From positions 3,782,001 to 3,846,000 of the forward strand of contig CP094668.1 in NCBI GenBank assembly GCA_022836915.1: 64,000 nucleotides of DNA. The letters are read 5' to 3'. The DNA comes from Paenibacillus sp. OVF10. GTDB taxonomy: Bacteria > Bacillota > Bacilli > Paenibacillales > Paenibacillaceae. The notes under the pieces were generated by a model. That model saw only the letters and a program-made list of their open reading frames with translations. It did not search any database and was not told the DNA's origin. The position numbers and the translations under genes were made by a program. Shown one piece after another: positions 46,638 to 56,384 of the stretch (positions are counted from its first letter, which is position 1; each line of letters begins with the position of its first letter).

Positions 46638-47669
46638 ATGAAAGCACTCGTATATCAAGATCTCAAACAGGTGACTTACCAGGAGATTGAGGAGCCAACC
46701 ATTCAAAAGCCCAACCAGGTAAAAATTAAAATCTATGGTTCAGGTATCTGCGGTACAGATCTGAATATTGTCAAAGGCAAAGTGCCTGCAAATAAAGGAA
46801 CGATCATTGGTCATGAAGGCGTAGGCACCGTGGTTGAGGTGGGCGACGAAGTTCGTGGTTTCAAGATCGGTGATCGGGTATTGGTTGATCCCACGCAATC
46901 TTGCGGTACCTGCTCATACTGCCGTGAGGGTCTGTTCATCTACTGCGAGAATTTTGATGACTATCAAGTAGGGATGACGACACACGGAACCTTTGCTGAA
47001 TATTTTGTTGGGGACGAAAAGTATATCTATGCCATTCCGGATTCCATGAGCTGGGAAACGGCCATGATGATTGAACCACTGGGATGTGTACTTCAGACGT
47101 TCATGAAAGCAGGGACTAAGCCAAGTGACGCTGTACTGGTCCTCGGTTCTGGTGCAATCGGTTCCTTGTGTCAGCTTGTGAGCAAACGATTGGCAAGGCT
47201 TACGGTAGGCACGGAAGTGGATCCATACCGCAAAGAGTTCGCTTCAGGGATCGCAGATCATGTGTTTTATCCTCAGGATCTGACACTGGATAAAGTATAC
47301 GAGATCAATAATAATAAAAAGTTTGATATTGTGGTGGACGCGGTTGGTAACCAGCTTCATGTGGGATTTGAGATGATTGCCAAAGGCGGCAAAATCATTC
47401 CTATGGGATATGACGACAGCTATGAGGTAACGTTCAAATCAACAGCCGTGATTAATGATGGCATTAGTATCATCGGTGCAGTTGCTAATCACTCGATGAT
47501 CAGTACGGCACTGAAATTTGCCCAAAGCATCCCGGAACTGGAACAGATGGTGACCGCCAAGGAATTGCTGAGTGATTATGAACAGGCCTTTAACGGAACC
47601 ATTGGTTATGACATGCATACTGGAGAGAAATTGCCGATGAATTCGGTCAAAACAGCTCTTATCCTATAA
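46638..47669 (+). CDS. Zinc-dependent MDR alcohol/sugar dehydrogenase
   Basis: 343 residues; ATG 46638 after AGGAGG. The catalytic zinc site is SGICGTDL plus IIGHEGVGTVVE; the structural zinc lobe has CGTCSYCREGLFIYC. The NAD(P) loop is LVLGSGAIGSLCQLV. It belongs with sorbitol/threonine-type MDR dehydrogenases. Gene order (aminotransferase, then this) fits oxidation of a hydroxyl group for transamination. Its first 30 residues and the C-terminal GYDMHTGEKLPMNSVKT stretch show no odd features. Confidence 0.92.
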   Translation: MKALVYQDLKQVTYQEIEEPTIQKPNQVKIKIYGSGICGTDLNIVKGKVPANKGTIIGHEGVGTVVEVGDEVRGFKIGDRVLVDPTQSCGTCSYCREGLFIYCENFDDYQVGMTTHGTFAEYFVGDEKYIYAIPDSMSWETAMMIEPLGCVLQTFMKAGTKPSDAVLVLGSGAIGSLCQLVSKRLARLTVGTEVDPYRKEFASGIADHVFYPQDLTLDKVYEINNNKKFDIVVDAVGNQLHVGFEMIAKGGKIIPMGYDDSYEVTFKSTAVINDGISIIGAVANHSMISTALKFAQSIPELEQMVTAKELLSDYEQAFNGTIGYDMHTGEKLPMNSVKTALIL

Positions 47670-47761
47670 GAGGTAATATAAGCATGTAGACATTGTCGGG
47701 TTTGCCGCTGCGAAAAGTTGGAATTCGCAGCGGTAAAAACCGCAGAAGGAAGGGATATCGA

Positions 47762-49005
47762 TTGAAATTGCTTCAAGATTTGCCGAAGAATCCACGCTAC
47801 TCCATTTTACTCGAACCGGTATGGGCCATTCCGGGCACGATCGTTCTCTTCTACGCTCCTTTATATATGAAGGAAGCCGGACTTTCGGACATTGAAATCG
47901 GTTTAATCAATTCGGTGAATCTTTATTTTGCCTTTATCTTTCAATTGTTTGCGGGTTCCATCACAAATAAGCTGGGACGGAAACGAACAACGCTGATCTT
48001 TGATCTGCTTGCCTGGAGTGTTCCGATGTTCATCTGGGCTTTCTCCCAGAACTTCTGGCTGTTTCTAATCGCCTACTTGCTGAACGCAACCTCCAAGTTT
48101 GTAACGGTCGCTTTTAACTGTCTGATCATAGAGGATGTGGAGGAACACAAACGATCCAAAGTGTTTGCCATTCTCAACATGATTATTACAGGGGCTGGGG
48201 TACTTACGCCGATTGCCGGAGTTGTCATTGCTGATTTTGGTATTGTACCAACACTGGCCAGCATTTACTTTGTCGGGGGCATCCTCATGACCGCCATGTT
48301 TTTCATTCGTAACCGATACACGGATGAGACCGAGGTCGGCAAGGAACTTATGGGATTGCATAGTAAAACCCGCGTACTTCAGAGCTTGGGTTCCAGTCTG
48401 CGCCTGTTCGGCAAATCGTTCTACAAACGGAGACTTTTTCCGATTATTCTGATTACGGTGTTATCCAATCTGATTCTGCAGCTGAATTTCTTTCAGGTTA
48501 TTTTCTTCAAGGAACAGTTGAAATTTGATGACCGTGTCATTTCGTTTATCCCAGTAGTGACTGCGGTAACCGTCATGCTGCTCTATCTGGTCATCATTCC
48601 GCGACTGAAACGGCGTTCGGAAGAAAAGTATGTTGGTTTTTCCATCGTGCTTAGCACGGCCGGAGCCATTCTGTTTCTATTGATCCCTGTGGGGAATATA
48701 GGAATGTTGTTTCTCACGCTAATCGTGCTCGCTGCGGGTAACTTCATTTTGCAGACGTACCGGGACTCCTATTGATGAACCGATTGGGTACGCATGAGAA
48801 AGCCGACATGTTCTCGGCCGTGCAGACAGTTATGACGCTTACAGCCATTCCATCCGGTTACCTGACGGGCCTGCTCTATCATCACAATCCAACCCTGTTG
48901 TTCAGTGTCATTCTTGGTCTATACATCGTACTCATGGTCATTATGTTCTTCCTGCCAGATCCGCAAAAGCACTCCCAAGTGCTGGAACCTTACAAAAATA
49001 TGTAG
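47762..49005 (+). CDS. MFS exporter, frameshifted
   Basis: TTG start at 47762, 6 nt after GAAGGAAGGG. Restoring one C at CC 48768-48769 joins FILQTYRDS to LLMNRLGTHEKADMFSAVQ, giving about 415 residues with 12 predicted membrane segments. Motif A-like SITNKLGRKRTTLI lies after helix 2. The C-terminal part (YLTGLLYHHNPTLLFSVILG) completes the last helices. It is the fourth gene of the 44-49 kb run and is a plausible exporter of its product. Confidence 0.85.
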
Positions 49006-49065
49006 AAAAAGGGGTTTACTGTATTTGAAGCGAATATGTAGTACAGAAAAAATGAGTAAATGCAT

Positions 49066-49269
49066 GTTCAAAAAGAGCGGTTTTCAGTACCGAGAAGATG
49101 GGATGAAGCTAGAAATGGAGTAGCGGAGCGTAGGAAAACTACGTGAGCAACCGCAATGTTTCCGAAGGAAACATACTTCGTAAGCCCACACTTATTTCGG
49201 CTGAATGCCATATTCGATGCTGATGATGCCACTAGGCATCCTTAGTAATCAAAAGCGTACTTTTTGAAC
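49066..49269. repeat. 204-bp MITE-like palindromic repeat
   Basis: Terminal inverted repeats start GTTCAAAAAG at 49066 and end CTTTTTGAAC at 49269, with partial matching for about 25 bp inward. Inside are three hairpins: CGTAG/CTACG (49129-49143), a perfect ATGTTTCC/GGAAACAT (49156-49174) and GATGCC/GGCATC (49224-49239). No coding frame. From memory such sequences recur in Paenibacillus intergenic regions. It splits the exporter gene from the DUF1349 gene. Confidence 0.68.
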
Positions 49270-49308
49270 TACCGCTAGAACATATTTTAACTTGGGAGGC
49301 TACTAAAA

Positions 49309-49902
49309 ATGACTAACGTAATGACAACAGAAGCGCGGAAGCAATGGAGTTGGATGAACGAGCCCGAAAGCTGGTCCTTTACAGATCAGGGAGGTGTGCT
49401 GGTGGAGGCAAATGCGGACACCGACTTTTTCCAGGACCCTGCGGGCAAGCACATTCGTGCAACTGCTCCTTTCTTGTTCATGCCTGTGCCTGGCGATTTT
49501 GAAATTACAACCCAATTAACCGTTGATATGAAAAATCAATACGATTCCGGATGTCTGATGGTGATGGCGGATGATCTTAACTGGTGCAAAATTTGTTTTG
49601 AGTATGATGGAAAAGTGCCTACCATCGTGTCGGTGGTGACACGTGATGGTTCATCCGATGATTGCAATTCGGTTGAAGTCTCCGTACCTAATCCTTATCT
49701 GCGTATACGCAAAGTAGAGGACTGCATATCATTCTTTTATTCACCCGATGGGGATGAGTGGAAACTAATTCGTTATTTCGGCATGCCGATAGAAGGGGAA
49801 CTTCGAGCTGGATTAGTTGTACAATCGCCAACTGGAACGGGCTGTACGTGTCACTTTTTATCTGTGAACGTTACTCATCCGGACTTGACCGCACGTTTCT
49901 AA
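49309..49902 (+). CDS. DUF1349 concanavalin-like protein
   Basis: 197 residues; ATG 49309, about 11 nt after TGGGAGG. A jelly-roll typical of DUF1349: ATAPFLFMPVPGDFEITTQL, DSGCLMVMADDLNWCKICFEY, YLRIRKVEDCISFFYSPDG and GLVVQSPTGTGCTCHF. B. subtilis YesU-like relatives occur in sugar-use operons; they may bind glycans, but no catalytic role is known. No signal peptide. It lies 39 nt before the HAD phosphatase gene. Confidence 0.88.
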   Translation: MTNVMTTEARKQWSWMNEPESWSFTDQGGVLVEANADTDFFQDPAGKHIRATAPFLFMPVPGDFEITTQLTVDMKNQYDSGCLMVMADDLNWCKICFEYDGKVPTIVSVVTRDGSSDDCNSVEVSVPNPYLRIRKVEDCISFFYSPDGDEWKLIRYFGMPIEGELRAGLVVQSPTGTGCTCHFLSVNVTHPDLTARF

Positions 49903-49940
49903 TCCGCTCCCCGGCCGATCATTGGAGGGAGAACAGGTTC

Positions 49941-50581
49941 ATGGTAAAAGCATTTATATTTGATTTTGATGGACTCATTGTGGATACAGAGACGCCCTGG
50001 TATTATGCATTTCGCGATATTTATGAAGAGCACGGCGTTGAACTTGGTCTGGAGCTTTGGTCGAAAAATGTGGGGACATCCTTTGAGGAATTTCATCCAT
50101 TTCTGTATCTGGAGCAAGCGCTCCAAAAAAGATAGATCATGATCATATCAAACTGCTGTCTGAACAGAAATACGAAGCCTATTTGGGACAGGCGGCTATT
50201 CTTCCAGGGGTGTATGAATTGCTTCAATCTGCGAGGCAGAAGGGGATTCAGCTTGCGGTTGCTTCCAGCTCCACACGGGACTGGGTGCATGGTTACTTGC
50301 AGAAATTAGGCATTTTCGATTATTTCACAGTCGTTCATACATCCGAGGATGTGAAGCGAGTGAAACCGGACCCTGAACTGTACCTTCTTGCTCTCCAGAG
50401 TCTTGGGATCGAGGCTTCCGAAGCGATTGTGTTCGAAGACTCACCTAATGGCTTGAAGGCAGCCAATGCCGCAGGTATTCGTTGTATCATCGTGCCTAAC
50501 GAGGTAACACGTAGTCTGGAATTCGCCATGCATGAACTTCGGTTATCCTCGCTGGCCGAGATCGATATGGAGGCGCTTTAA
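49941..50581 (+). CDS. HAD-IA phosphatase (beta-phosphoglucomutase-like), frameshifted
   Basis: ATG 49941 after TGGAGGGAG. Restoring one A in AAAAAA 50125-50130 gives LQKKIDHDHIKLL and about 214 residues. Motif I is FDFDGLIVDTE (Asp nucleophile and Asp acid/base), motif II VASSSTRDW, motif III KPDPELYLLAL and motif IV VFEDSPNGLKAA. The alpha-helical cap follows motif I. Relatives dephosphorylate small sugar phosphates or isomerise glucose phosphate. The stop overlaps the stop of the convergent AraC gene by a few nt. Confidence 0.88.
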
Positions 50582-51393
50582 TCCAGATACTGCTTGCGTA
50601 GCTCGATAGGAGAGATCCCTTCGTATTTTTTGAACACTGATCCAAAGTAACTGGCACTGTTGAAACCAACAGCTTTGGCTATTTCATGAGCGGTTGTAGC
50701 GTCATTTTCGATGAGCATTTCCTTGGCTTTCAACAACCGATATCGCATCAGATACTCCAATGGAGTCATTTGAAATTCTTTTTTGAATATCCGATTCAGG
50801 TGTTGTTCGGTTACGTCCATCTGCTCAGCCAACATGGGGAGAGAAATATCCTGATGATAATTTTGTTTGATAAAAGTAATGAGTTCATCCAATCTTAATC
50901 GGGCATCAGAACGTTCGTAAGCACTATAGCGTTCACCTTCAATGGTTAATCTGACCAAAAGCATGTACAGTAATGCGGATACGTGCCAGATCTGATCCTT
51001 GTGCCGGGACTGCAGCGCCAACGTAATTTCACGCAACAGGATATGAAGCATTCCATCCGGCTTGAAGGCGCGCAGCTCCCCGATCTGCAAGGTATGCAAG
51101 AACCGTGGCAACAAATAGCCATTGAAAGACAGACAATCAAATCGTAATGAATCACTCAGATTGTGGTAACGGTAGGTTACCTCCGGGAACAAAATGAGAG
51201 CGGTCCCTTTTTTGATCGAAAATTCATGATTCTTTGCTGCGATTCGCCCTGTTCCTCCGATGCACTGTACAATGCTGTAATCCCGTGAATGGTCGCTCCA
51301 ATTCATCAATTCATCAACGGTCAACTGGTTTTGCCCTGTAATCATGAGCGGCATATCGGTATCCAGCGGATTCCCCATGCTAGGTTTCGGCAT
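50578..51393 (-). CDS. AraC-family transcriptional regulator
   Basis: 271 residues. The N-terminal cupin sensor has IGGTGRIAAKNHEFSIKKGT and FPEVTYRYHNLSDS. The C-terminal HTH pair reads ISLPMLAEQMDVTEQHLNRIFKKEFQ and TTAHEIAKAVGFNSASYFGSVFKK, ending GISPIELRKQYLD. It is convergent with the HAD gene and divergent from the FAD oxidoreductase at 51689 (296 bp apart). It may control either cluster; nothing decides. Confidence 0.9.
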   Translation of the reverse strand: MPKPSMGNPLDTDMPLMITGQNQLTVDELMNWSDHSRDYSIVQCIGGTGRIAAKNHEFSIKKGTALILFPEVTYRYHNLSDSLRFDCLSFNGYLLPRFLHTLQIGELRAFKPDGMLHILLREITLALQSRHKDQIWHVSALLYMLLVRLTIEGERYSAYERSDARLRLDELITFIKQNYHQDISLPMLAEQMDVTEQHLNRIFKKEFQMTPLEYLMRYRLLKAKEMLIENDATTAHEIAKAVGFNSASYFGSVFKKYEGISPIELRKQYLD

Positions 51394-51688
51394 CGTTGTG
51401 TTATTCCTCTTTTCGTTAAAGGATCATGTGCGTAAGTGGCGTGGTTACAGAGTTAAAAGAAACCTAGAAAGAATTATATTACATAAATGGAATAATTTTA
51501 ATTGAATGACGGATGATATATAAAACGTTTTCATATAAATGCTTCAACAATTATTTATTGGATGAATGAGTATGAACTGTAGTCTGATCAGCCTCTATCT
51601 ATGGATCTAAAAGTACGCCTGCCTTGCCAACAGAATGCGAAACGGTATACGCTATAACGAATGAGTGATTAAAGAAAGGAATGCAAAC

Positions 51689-52831
51689 ATGAAGAAAGTC
51701 ATCGTAGTTGGATCGGGTATTCTGGGGGCATCAACAGCCTATCAATTAGCCAAACATGGCGCAGAGGTAATCATCATAGACCGAAAAGATATAGGACAGG
51801 CAACGGATGCAGCTGCTGGGATCATCTGTCCATGGCTGTCACAGCGACGTAATCAGGACTGGTATCAGCTCGCCAAGGCTGGTGCGCGGTTCTATCCTGG
51901 CATCATAGCGGAGCTTGAAGGCGAAGGAGAAACGGAAACCGGTTATGCTCAAGTGGGCGCGCTTAGTATTCATACGGATGTGGACAAAATCAACAAGATG
52001 GAAGAACGGGCCCATCTTCGCAAAGCAGATGCACCGGAGATTGGCGACATTACACCTCTTGATGCCAAAGAAACCCGTGAGCGTTTTCCATTGCTGGATG
52101 AACGTTATCAATCGGTACATATTAGCGGTGCTGCACGTATAGATGGAAGGGCGCTTCGCGATGCCTTGATCCGATCTGCACAGCGAAATGGAGCGGAAGT
52201 GATCCATGGAGACGCTACGCTTCAATTCGAAGCAAATCGGGTCGTTGGTGTGAGTGTTAATGATCGGAGTTTCCTGGCAGATGAAGTCGTTGTCTGTGCA
52301 GGTGCATGGGCCAACGAACTGCTGAAGCCGCTCGGCATACACTTTAAAGTGCATTATCAAAAGGCGCAAATTATGCATCTACATGTCACGGATGGGGAGG
52401 ATACAGGCCGCTGGCCTGTAATCATGCCACCTTCTGACCAATATCTCTTGGCCTTTGATCAACAGAAGATTGTGATTGGTGCCACTCATGAAAATGATGT
52501 GGAGGGTTATGATACAAGAGTAACCGCAGGGGGCATGAAGGAAGTTTTGAATAAAGGCCTGGAACTGGCGCCAGGTCTTGCAGACAGTACATTCCAGGAA
52601 GTACGAGTTGGGTTCCGTCCGTTCACACCTGGCTTTCTGCCAGTAATGGGGGCTGTCCCAGGCTGGCAAGGTCTGATTACAGCGAACGGACTTGGAGCCT
52701 CTGGATTGACCATGGGTCCTTTTATCGGGAGTCAACTGGCGAAACTAGCTCTCGGCATGGAGCTGGATATCGATATTGAGCCCTATGCTGTTAGCAAAGC
52801 AATGGATGAAATTGAAAGAGGTGAACTATGA
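51689..52831 (+). CDS. FAD-dependent D-amino acid/glycine oxidase-family protein
   Basis: 380 residues from ATG 51689, 7 nt after AAAGGA; the in-frame GTG at 51665 lies before it. The FAD loop is VIVVGSGILGASTAYQLAKHGAEVIIIDRKD. The DAO-fold substrate domain follows (QVGALSIHTDVDKINKM, EVVVCAGAWANELLKPLG) and the C-terminal FAD-binding end is GFRPFTPGFLPVMGAVPGWQGL plus GLGASGLTMGPFIG. Relatives oxidise amines or amino acids to imines. The substrate is unknown. It overlaps the next gene by 4 nt. Confidence 0.92.
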   Translation: MKKVIVVGSGILGASTAYQLAKHGAEVIIIDRKDIGQATDAAAGIICPWLSQRRNQDWYQLAKAGARFYPGIIAELEGEGETETGYAQVGALSIHTDVDKINKMEERAHLRKADAPEIGDITPLDAKETRERFPLLDERYQSVHISGAARIDGRALRDALIRSAQRNGAEVIHGDATLQFEANRVVGVSVNDRSFLADEVVVCAGAWANELLKPLGIHFKVHYQKAQIMHLHVTDGEDTGRWPVIMPPSDQYLLAFDQQKIVIGATHENDVEGYDTRVTAGGMKEVLNKGLELAPGLADSTFQEVRVGFRPFTPGFLPVMGAVPGWQGLITANGLGASGLTMGPFIGSQLAKLALGMELDIDIEPYAVSKAMDEIERGEL

Positions 52832-53115
52832 CATATTCACAACGTTTATCCGATGGGGCGAATTCGTCCGACATCATATATCTGGAACATCAGATCGGTA
52901 CGACGAAAGAAGAACTGCGCATAGCTTTGCAGAAACAAGAAACATACAAACGCGAATTGTCGGAATTGAAGTCAACACCAATCGGTAATGCATCGGAAGA
53001 CAGTTCTGAAGAGCAAATTTTAATGGAGAAGGCAAGCCAAACGCAGGACTTGATTGAGACCTTGTCTGCACAGCTGGGTCAGCTACAGGAAGCATTGGCG
53101 AAACTAGGCGATTGA
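52828..53115 (+). CDS. Small coiled-coil protein, unknown function
   Basis: 95 residues, mostly charged and helical. Heptad-like stretches lie at about 18-50 (IYLEHQIGTTKEELRIAL, KRELSELKS) and 65-94 (LMEKASQTQDLIETLSAQL, LQEALAKLGD). No membrane segment. The start overlaps the FAD oxidase stop (ATGA), so it is translationally coupled. No family recognised. Confidence 0.7.
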   Translation: MTYSQRLSDGANSSDIIYLEHQIGTTKEELRIALQKQETYKRELSELKSTPIGNASEDSSEEQILMEKASQTQDLIETLSAQLGQLQEALAKLGD

Positions 53116-53178
53116 TCGGTATATATCGCTGATCTCTCTGAAACACCGACAGAAATAATATACGATACGTATAAAACG

Positions 53179-53206
53179 AAAACCCCTTATATTAAGGGGT
53201 TTTTCT
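53179..53206 (+). terminator. Terminator after FAD oxidase operon
   Basis: AAAACCCCTTA pairs with TAAGGGGTTTT, followed by T and CTG; a short, strong hairpin. Confidence 0.85.
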
Positions 53207-53330
53207 GATTTAGTTCAAATGGTTTATATCAATAAATGAACGTATGGTATAAAATGGAATCAGGTGCTGAACTGTCAATTCAGGTACCCATGTAACCAAT
53301 CACGAAACTATGCTGAGAGGTGGGTTCCAA

Positions 53331-54571
53331 ATGTATAAAGAAGTGATACGCGTTGAGGACATCACGGGGTTTCAGTCCAGATCTGAAGAGTTTTTCCCAC
53401 TTCACTGGTTTCGAAAAATGCTGTCCGAGCATCCTGTGTACTATCACGAAGATACAGACACCTGGAATGTGTTCAGATACGATGATGTGAAGCAGGTTCT
53501 GAGTAATCATGAGTATTTTTCAGCCGAAGGAACCCGGACAACAATTGCCGTTGGAGCAAAGAACAATGAAGGCACGCCTCCAGACAAATTAAACATATCA
53601 AGTATCGATCCTCCTCGTCATCAAAAAAGTCGTTCGTTGTTATCGGCTGCTTTTACACCGCGTAGCCTGAAGAACTGGGAGCCCCGCATTCGCAACATTG
53701 CAGAGCAGCTGGTAGCCGATATTGAGCCAAATACGACCATTGATATTGTTCAAGCGTTGGCTGCTCCGCTGCCTTCGATGGTTATGGCTGATCTGCTCGG
53801 TATCCCTCTCACAGACAGTCATCGCTTCAAGAACTGGGTAGATATTCTGTTTCAACCTACCAATCCGAAGACTGCTGAAGAGAGTGAACTGAAAAAACAA
53901 ACTGCAGCGCAAGAGTACTATCAATTCCTGTACCCCATTGTGGTACACAAACGGACCCATCCTGGTGAGGATATCATTACCGATCTGTTGAACGTTGATG
54001 TTGAGGGGAGAAGTTCACGGAGGATGAGGTTGTTCGCACGACCATGCTTCTGCTTGGAGCCGGTATAGAGACAACAAGCCATATGGTTTCAAATACGTTC
54101 TATTCCTTCCTCTACGATGACCCGAGCTTGTATGGCCAACTCAGGCAGAACCCCGAATGGGTTCCGCTCGCAGTGGAAGAAATGCTTCGTTATCGGTTCC
54201 ATAATGCCAAGCGACATCGGACAGTGAAGCAGGATAATCAACTGCTCGGAGTGGATTTGAAAAAAGGAGATGTTGTCATCTCCTGGATGAGTGCAGCCAA
54301 TATGGATGAACAGATGTTTGAAGAGCCCTTTGAGCTGAATATTCATCGTCGTAATAACAAAAGACATCTTACCTTTGGTAATGGCCCACACTTTTGTCTA
54401 GGGGCCCCACTGGCAAGAATGGAACTCAGCATTGCCTTGACAGCATTTGTGGAGAAGATTGCTCGGATTGAACCGGTAGACTCCTTTGATTTGGAGAATA
54501 ATCTGGCCACATCAGCTCCGGGGCAGTCGTTGACCCATCTGCCAGTGAAGATCGTTGCGAGTGAGAAGTAA
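53331..54571 (+). CDS. Cytochrome P450 (CYP), frameshifted
   Basis: ATG 53331 follows GAGAGGTGGG. Restoring one G in GGGG 54005-54008 joins LLNVDVEG to EKFTEDEVVRTTMLLLGAG, giving about 413 residues, normal for a bacterial class I P450. The I-helix has LLLGAGIETTSH, the K-helix ExxR is VEEMLRYR, and the heme loop is FGNGPHFCLGAPLARME with the Cys ligand. No ferredoxin or reductase is adjacent. Gene order to an MFS pump is convergent, so no functional link follows. The substrate is unknown. Confidence 0.92.
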
Positions 54572-54591
54572 TCATACGGGATACAACCTAA

Positions 54592-54632
54592 AAAGCGGCA
54601 GATCAGACGTAAACGTCTTGATCTGCCGCTTT
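54592..54632. terminator. Bidirectional terminator between P450 and MFS genes
   Basis: AAAGCGGCAGATCAGACGT pairs with the matching arm from 54613 (one extra T), with A and T runs on the flanks, serving both convergent genes. Confidence 0.88.
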
Positions 54633-54662
54633 GTTATGCAAGCAAGTATGAAGCTGGACACC

Positions 54663-56162
54663 TTAATTTGAATTCATAGAAACTTTTTGTCTTACCACCT
54701 GTTTGATTTCTTCCTCTTTGGCTTGTTTGGTACGTTTGATAAAGAAGGAAAGAACTAATCCCACAACAGCGATACCGATGATAACAACATAAGCATCATT
54801 GATACCCTGGATCATGGATTCTGTAGCAAGCTGTTTTTGACTGAGACCATTGGCTGCACCAGTCGCCATCATATCCTGTACATGTGCAGTTGTACGGGAG
54901 GTCATGACACTTACGAGCAATGAAGTACCTACAGCGCCAGCCACTTGTCTGACGGTGTTGGAGATAGCAGTACCGTGTGCACCAAGTCTTGGTGGCAGTT
55001 GGTTAAGCCCCGCAGTCTGAATCGGCATCATGAGCAGAGCCATACCAATTCGGCGGCCGGTTGACATTAATACCAGGTAACCATAACTGGTTGAATCCGT
55101 TAAGTCGATGAAACCAATTGTCGTCACGATGGTGATCACCATCCCGATAACAGCCAGCCATTTTGCTCCAAATCGGTCAAACAATTTTCCGGCTACAGGC
55201 ATCAGGAAGCCCATGACAAGAGCACCCGGGAGCAGTAATAATCCGGACTCCAGTGCAGTGTAACCACGTGCGTTCTGGAGGTACAAGGGAAGCAACATCA
55301 TGTCAGCATACATGATCATCGTAATTGCGATACTAATGACCGTGGTCAGGGAGAACATGTTGTATTTGAAAGCCCGCAGATCAAGCAGCGGAGTTTCAGA
55401 AACGAGCTGACGCCATGTAAACAGAGCAAGGGCAACAATACCAGCCGCAATGCAGATAAGAACTTCTGCACTTGACCATCCCAGACTTCCTGCTCTGCTG
55501 AACCCGTAGAGCAATGCGCCAAATCCGATCGTGGACAGCACCACACTGATTGTGTCGAACTTTGTGTTGACCCGTTCGGATACATTCTTCAGGTATACAA
55601 ACGCAAAGGCAATGACAATAAGAGTTAATGGAATCATGCCGTAGAACATCGTTTGCCAAGAGTAGTTCTCAAGGATATAACCGGCAAGGGTAGGCCCGAT
55701 TGCAGGGGCAAAAATGATGGCAAAGCCAACCATACCCATCGCAGATCCTCGTTTTTCAGGAGCAAACAAAGTCAAAATAACGTGCATCAAGAGCGGCATG
55801 ATAATGCCGGCGCCAGCTGCCTGAATCATACGTCCTGTCAGCAGTGTGCCAAAGTTATTTGCAAGAGCGGATACGATGGTACCAATCAGGAAAATAAACA
55901 TGGAAGCTTGGAATAATTGCTTGGTTGAAAAGCGTTGCATGAAGTAGGCCGTAATGGGGATCAGCACTCCGTTCACCAGCATGTAACCTGTCGTTAACCA
56001 TTGTGCTGTTGCGGCGGAGATATTAAAATCACCCATCAGTTCCGGTGTAGCGACACTCATGATCGTTTGATTCAACGTTGCAAGGAAGGCTCCCAAAATC
56101 ATGATAAACAGGATGGGGCCTTTCTTTACGGATAATTCTTCTTGTACTCTAGCCTGACTCAA
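54663..56162 (-). CDS. DHA2-type MFS multidrug efflux transporter (Lmr/Emr-like)
   Basis: 499 residues with 14 predicted membrane segments. Helix 1 reads FIMILGAFLATLNQTIMSVATPEL; motif A region is MQRFSTKQLFQASMFIFLIG; motif C-like AIGPTLAGYILENYSWQ. The TTG start lies about 9 nt after AAAGGATG. Relatives (LmrB, YhcA-type) confer drug resistance by proton antiport. Divergent from a TetR gene (56385), which probably represses it. Confidence 0.92.
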   Translation of the reverse strand: MSQARVQEELSVKKGPILFIMILGAFLATLNQTIMSVATPELMGDFNISAATAQWLTTGYMLVNGVLIPITAYFMQRFSTKQLFQASMFIFLIGTIVSALANNFGTLLTGRMIQAAGAGIIMPLLMHVILTLFAPEKRGSAMGMVGFAIIFAPAIGPTLAGYILENYSWQTMFYGMIPLTLIVIAFAFVYLKNVSERVNTKFDTISVVLSTIGFGALLYGFSRAGSLGWSSAEVLICIAAGIVALALFTWRQLVSETPLLDLRAFKYNMFSLTTVISIAITMIMYADMMLLPLYLQNARGYTALESGLLLLPGALVMGFLMPVAGKLFDRFGAKWLAVIGMVITIVTTIGFIDLTDSTSYGYLVLMSTGRRIGMALLMMPIQTAGLNQLPPRLGAHGTAISNTVRQVAGAVGTSLLVSVMTSRTTAHVQDMMATGAANGLSQKQLATESMIQGINDAYVVIIGIAVVGLVLSFFIKRTKQAKEEEIKQVVRQKVSMNSN

Positions 56163-56283
56163 TCCTTTTCATCCTTTCAATCCACGCGTGACTAAATTTA
56201 CAACGTGTTGTATAGTTTACATTGTATTTATTGAATTATATACATATTCGGACAGATTACAATTTACGTTATGATGTGTTTTC

Positions 56284-56346
56284 GTCGTTTATTTTACAAA
56301 TAAAATGAATTTGTTGTGTAAATCAAAAATAAACGACTGATCGTTT
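56284..56346. promoter_or_regulatory. Candidate TetR operator dyads in MFS/TetR spacer
   Basis: AAACGA-CTGA-TCGTTT (56331-56346) is a compact dyad. GTCGTTTATTTT (56284-56295) and AAAATAAACGAC (56326-56337) form a longer 12-bp inverted pair sharing the same half-site. The placing between divergent TetR and efflux genes supports an operator; the region is also AT-rich, so part of the symmetry may be chance. Confidence 0.55.
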
Positions 56347-56384
56347 AAAATTGTAATGTTTAAAATTTGATAGGAGGGATACAC

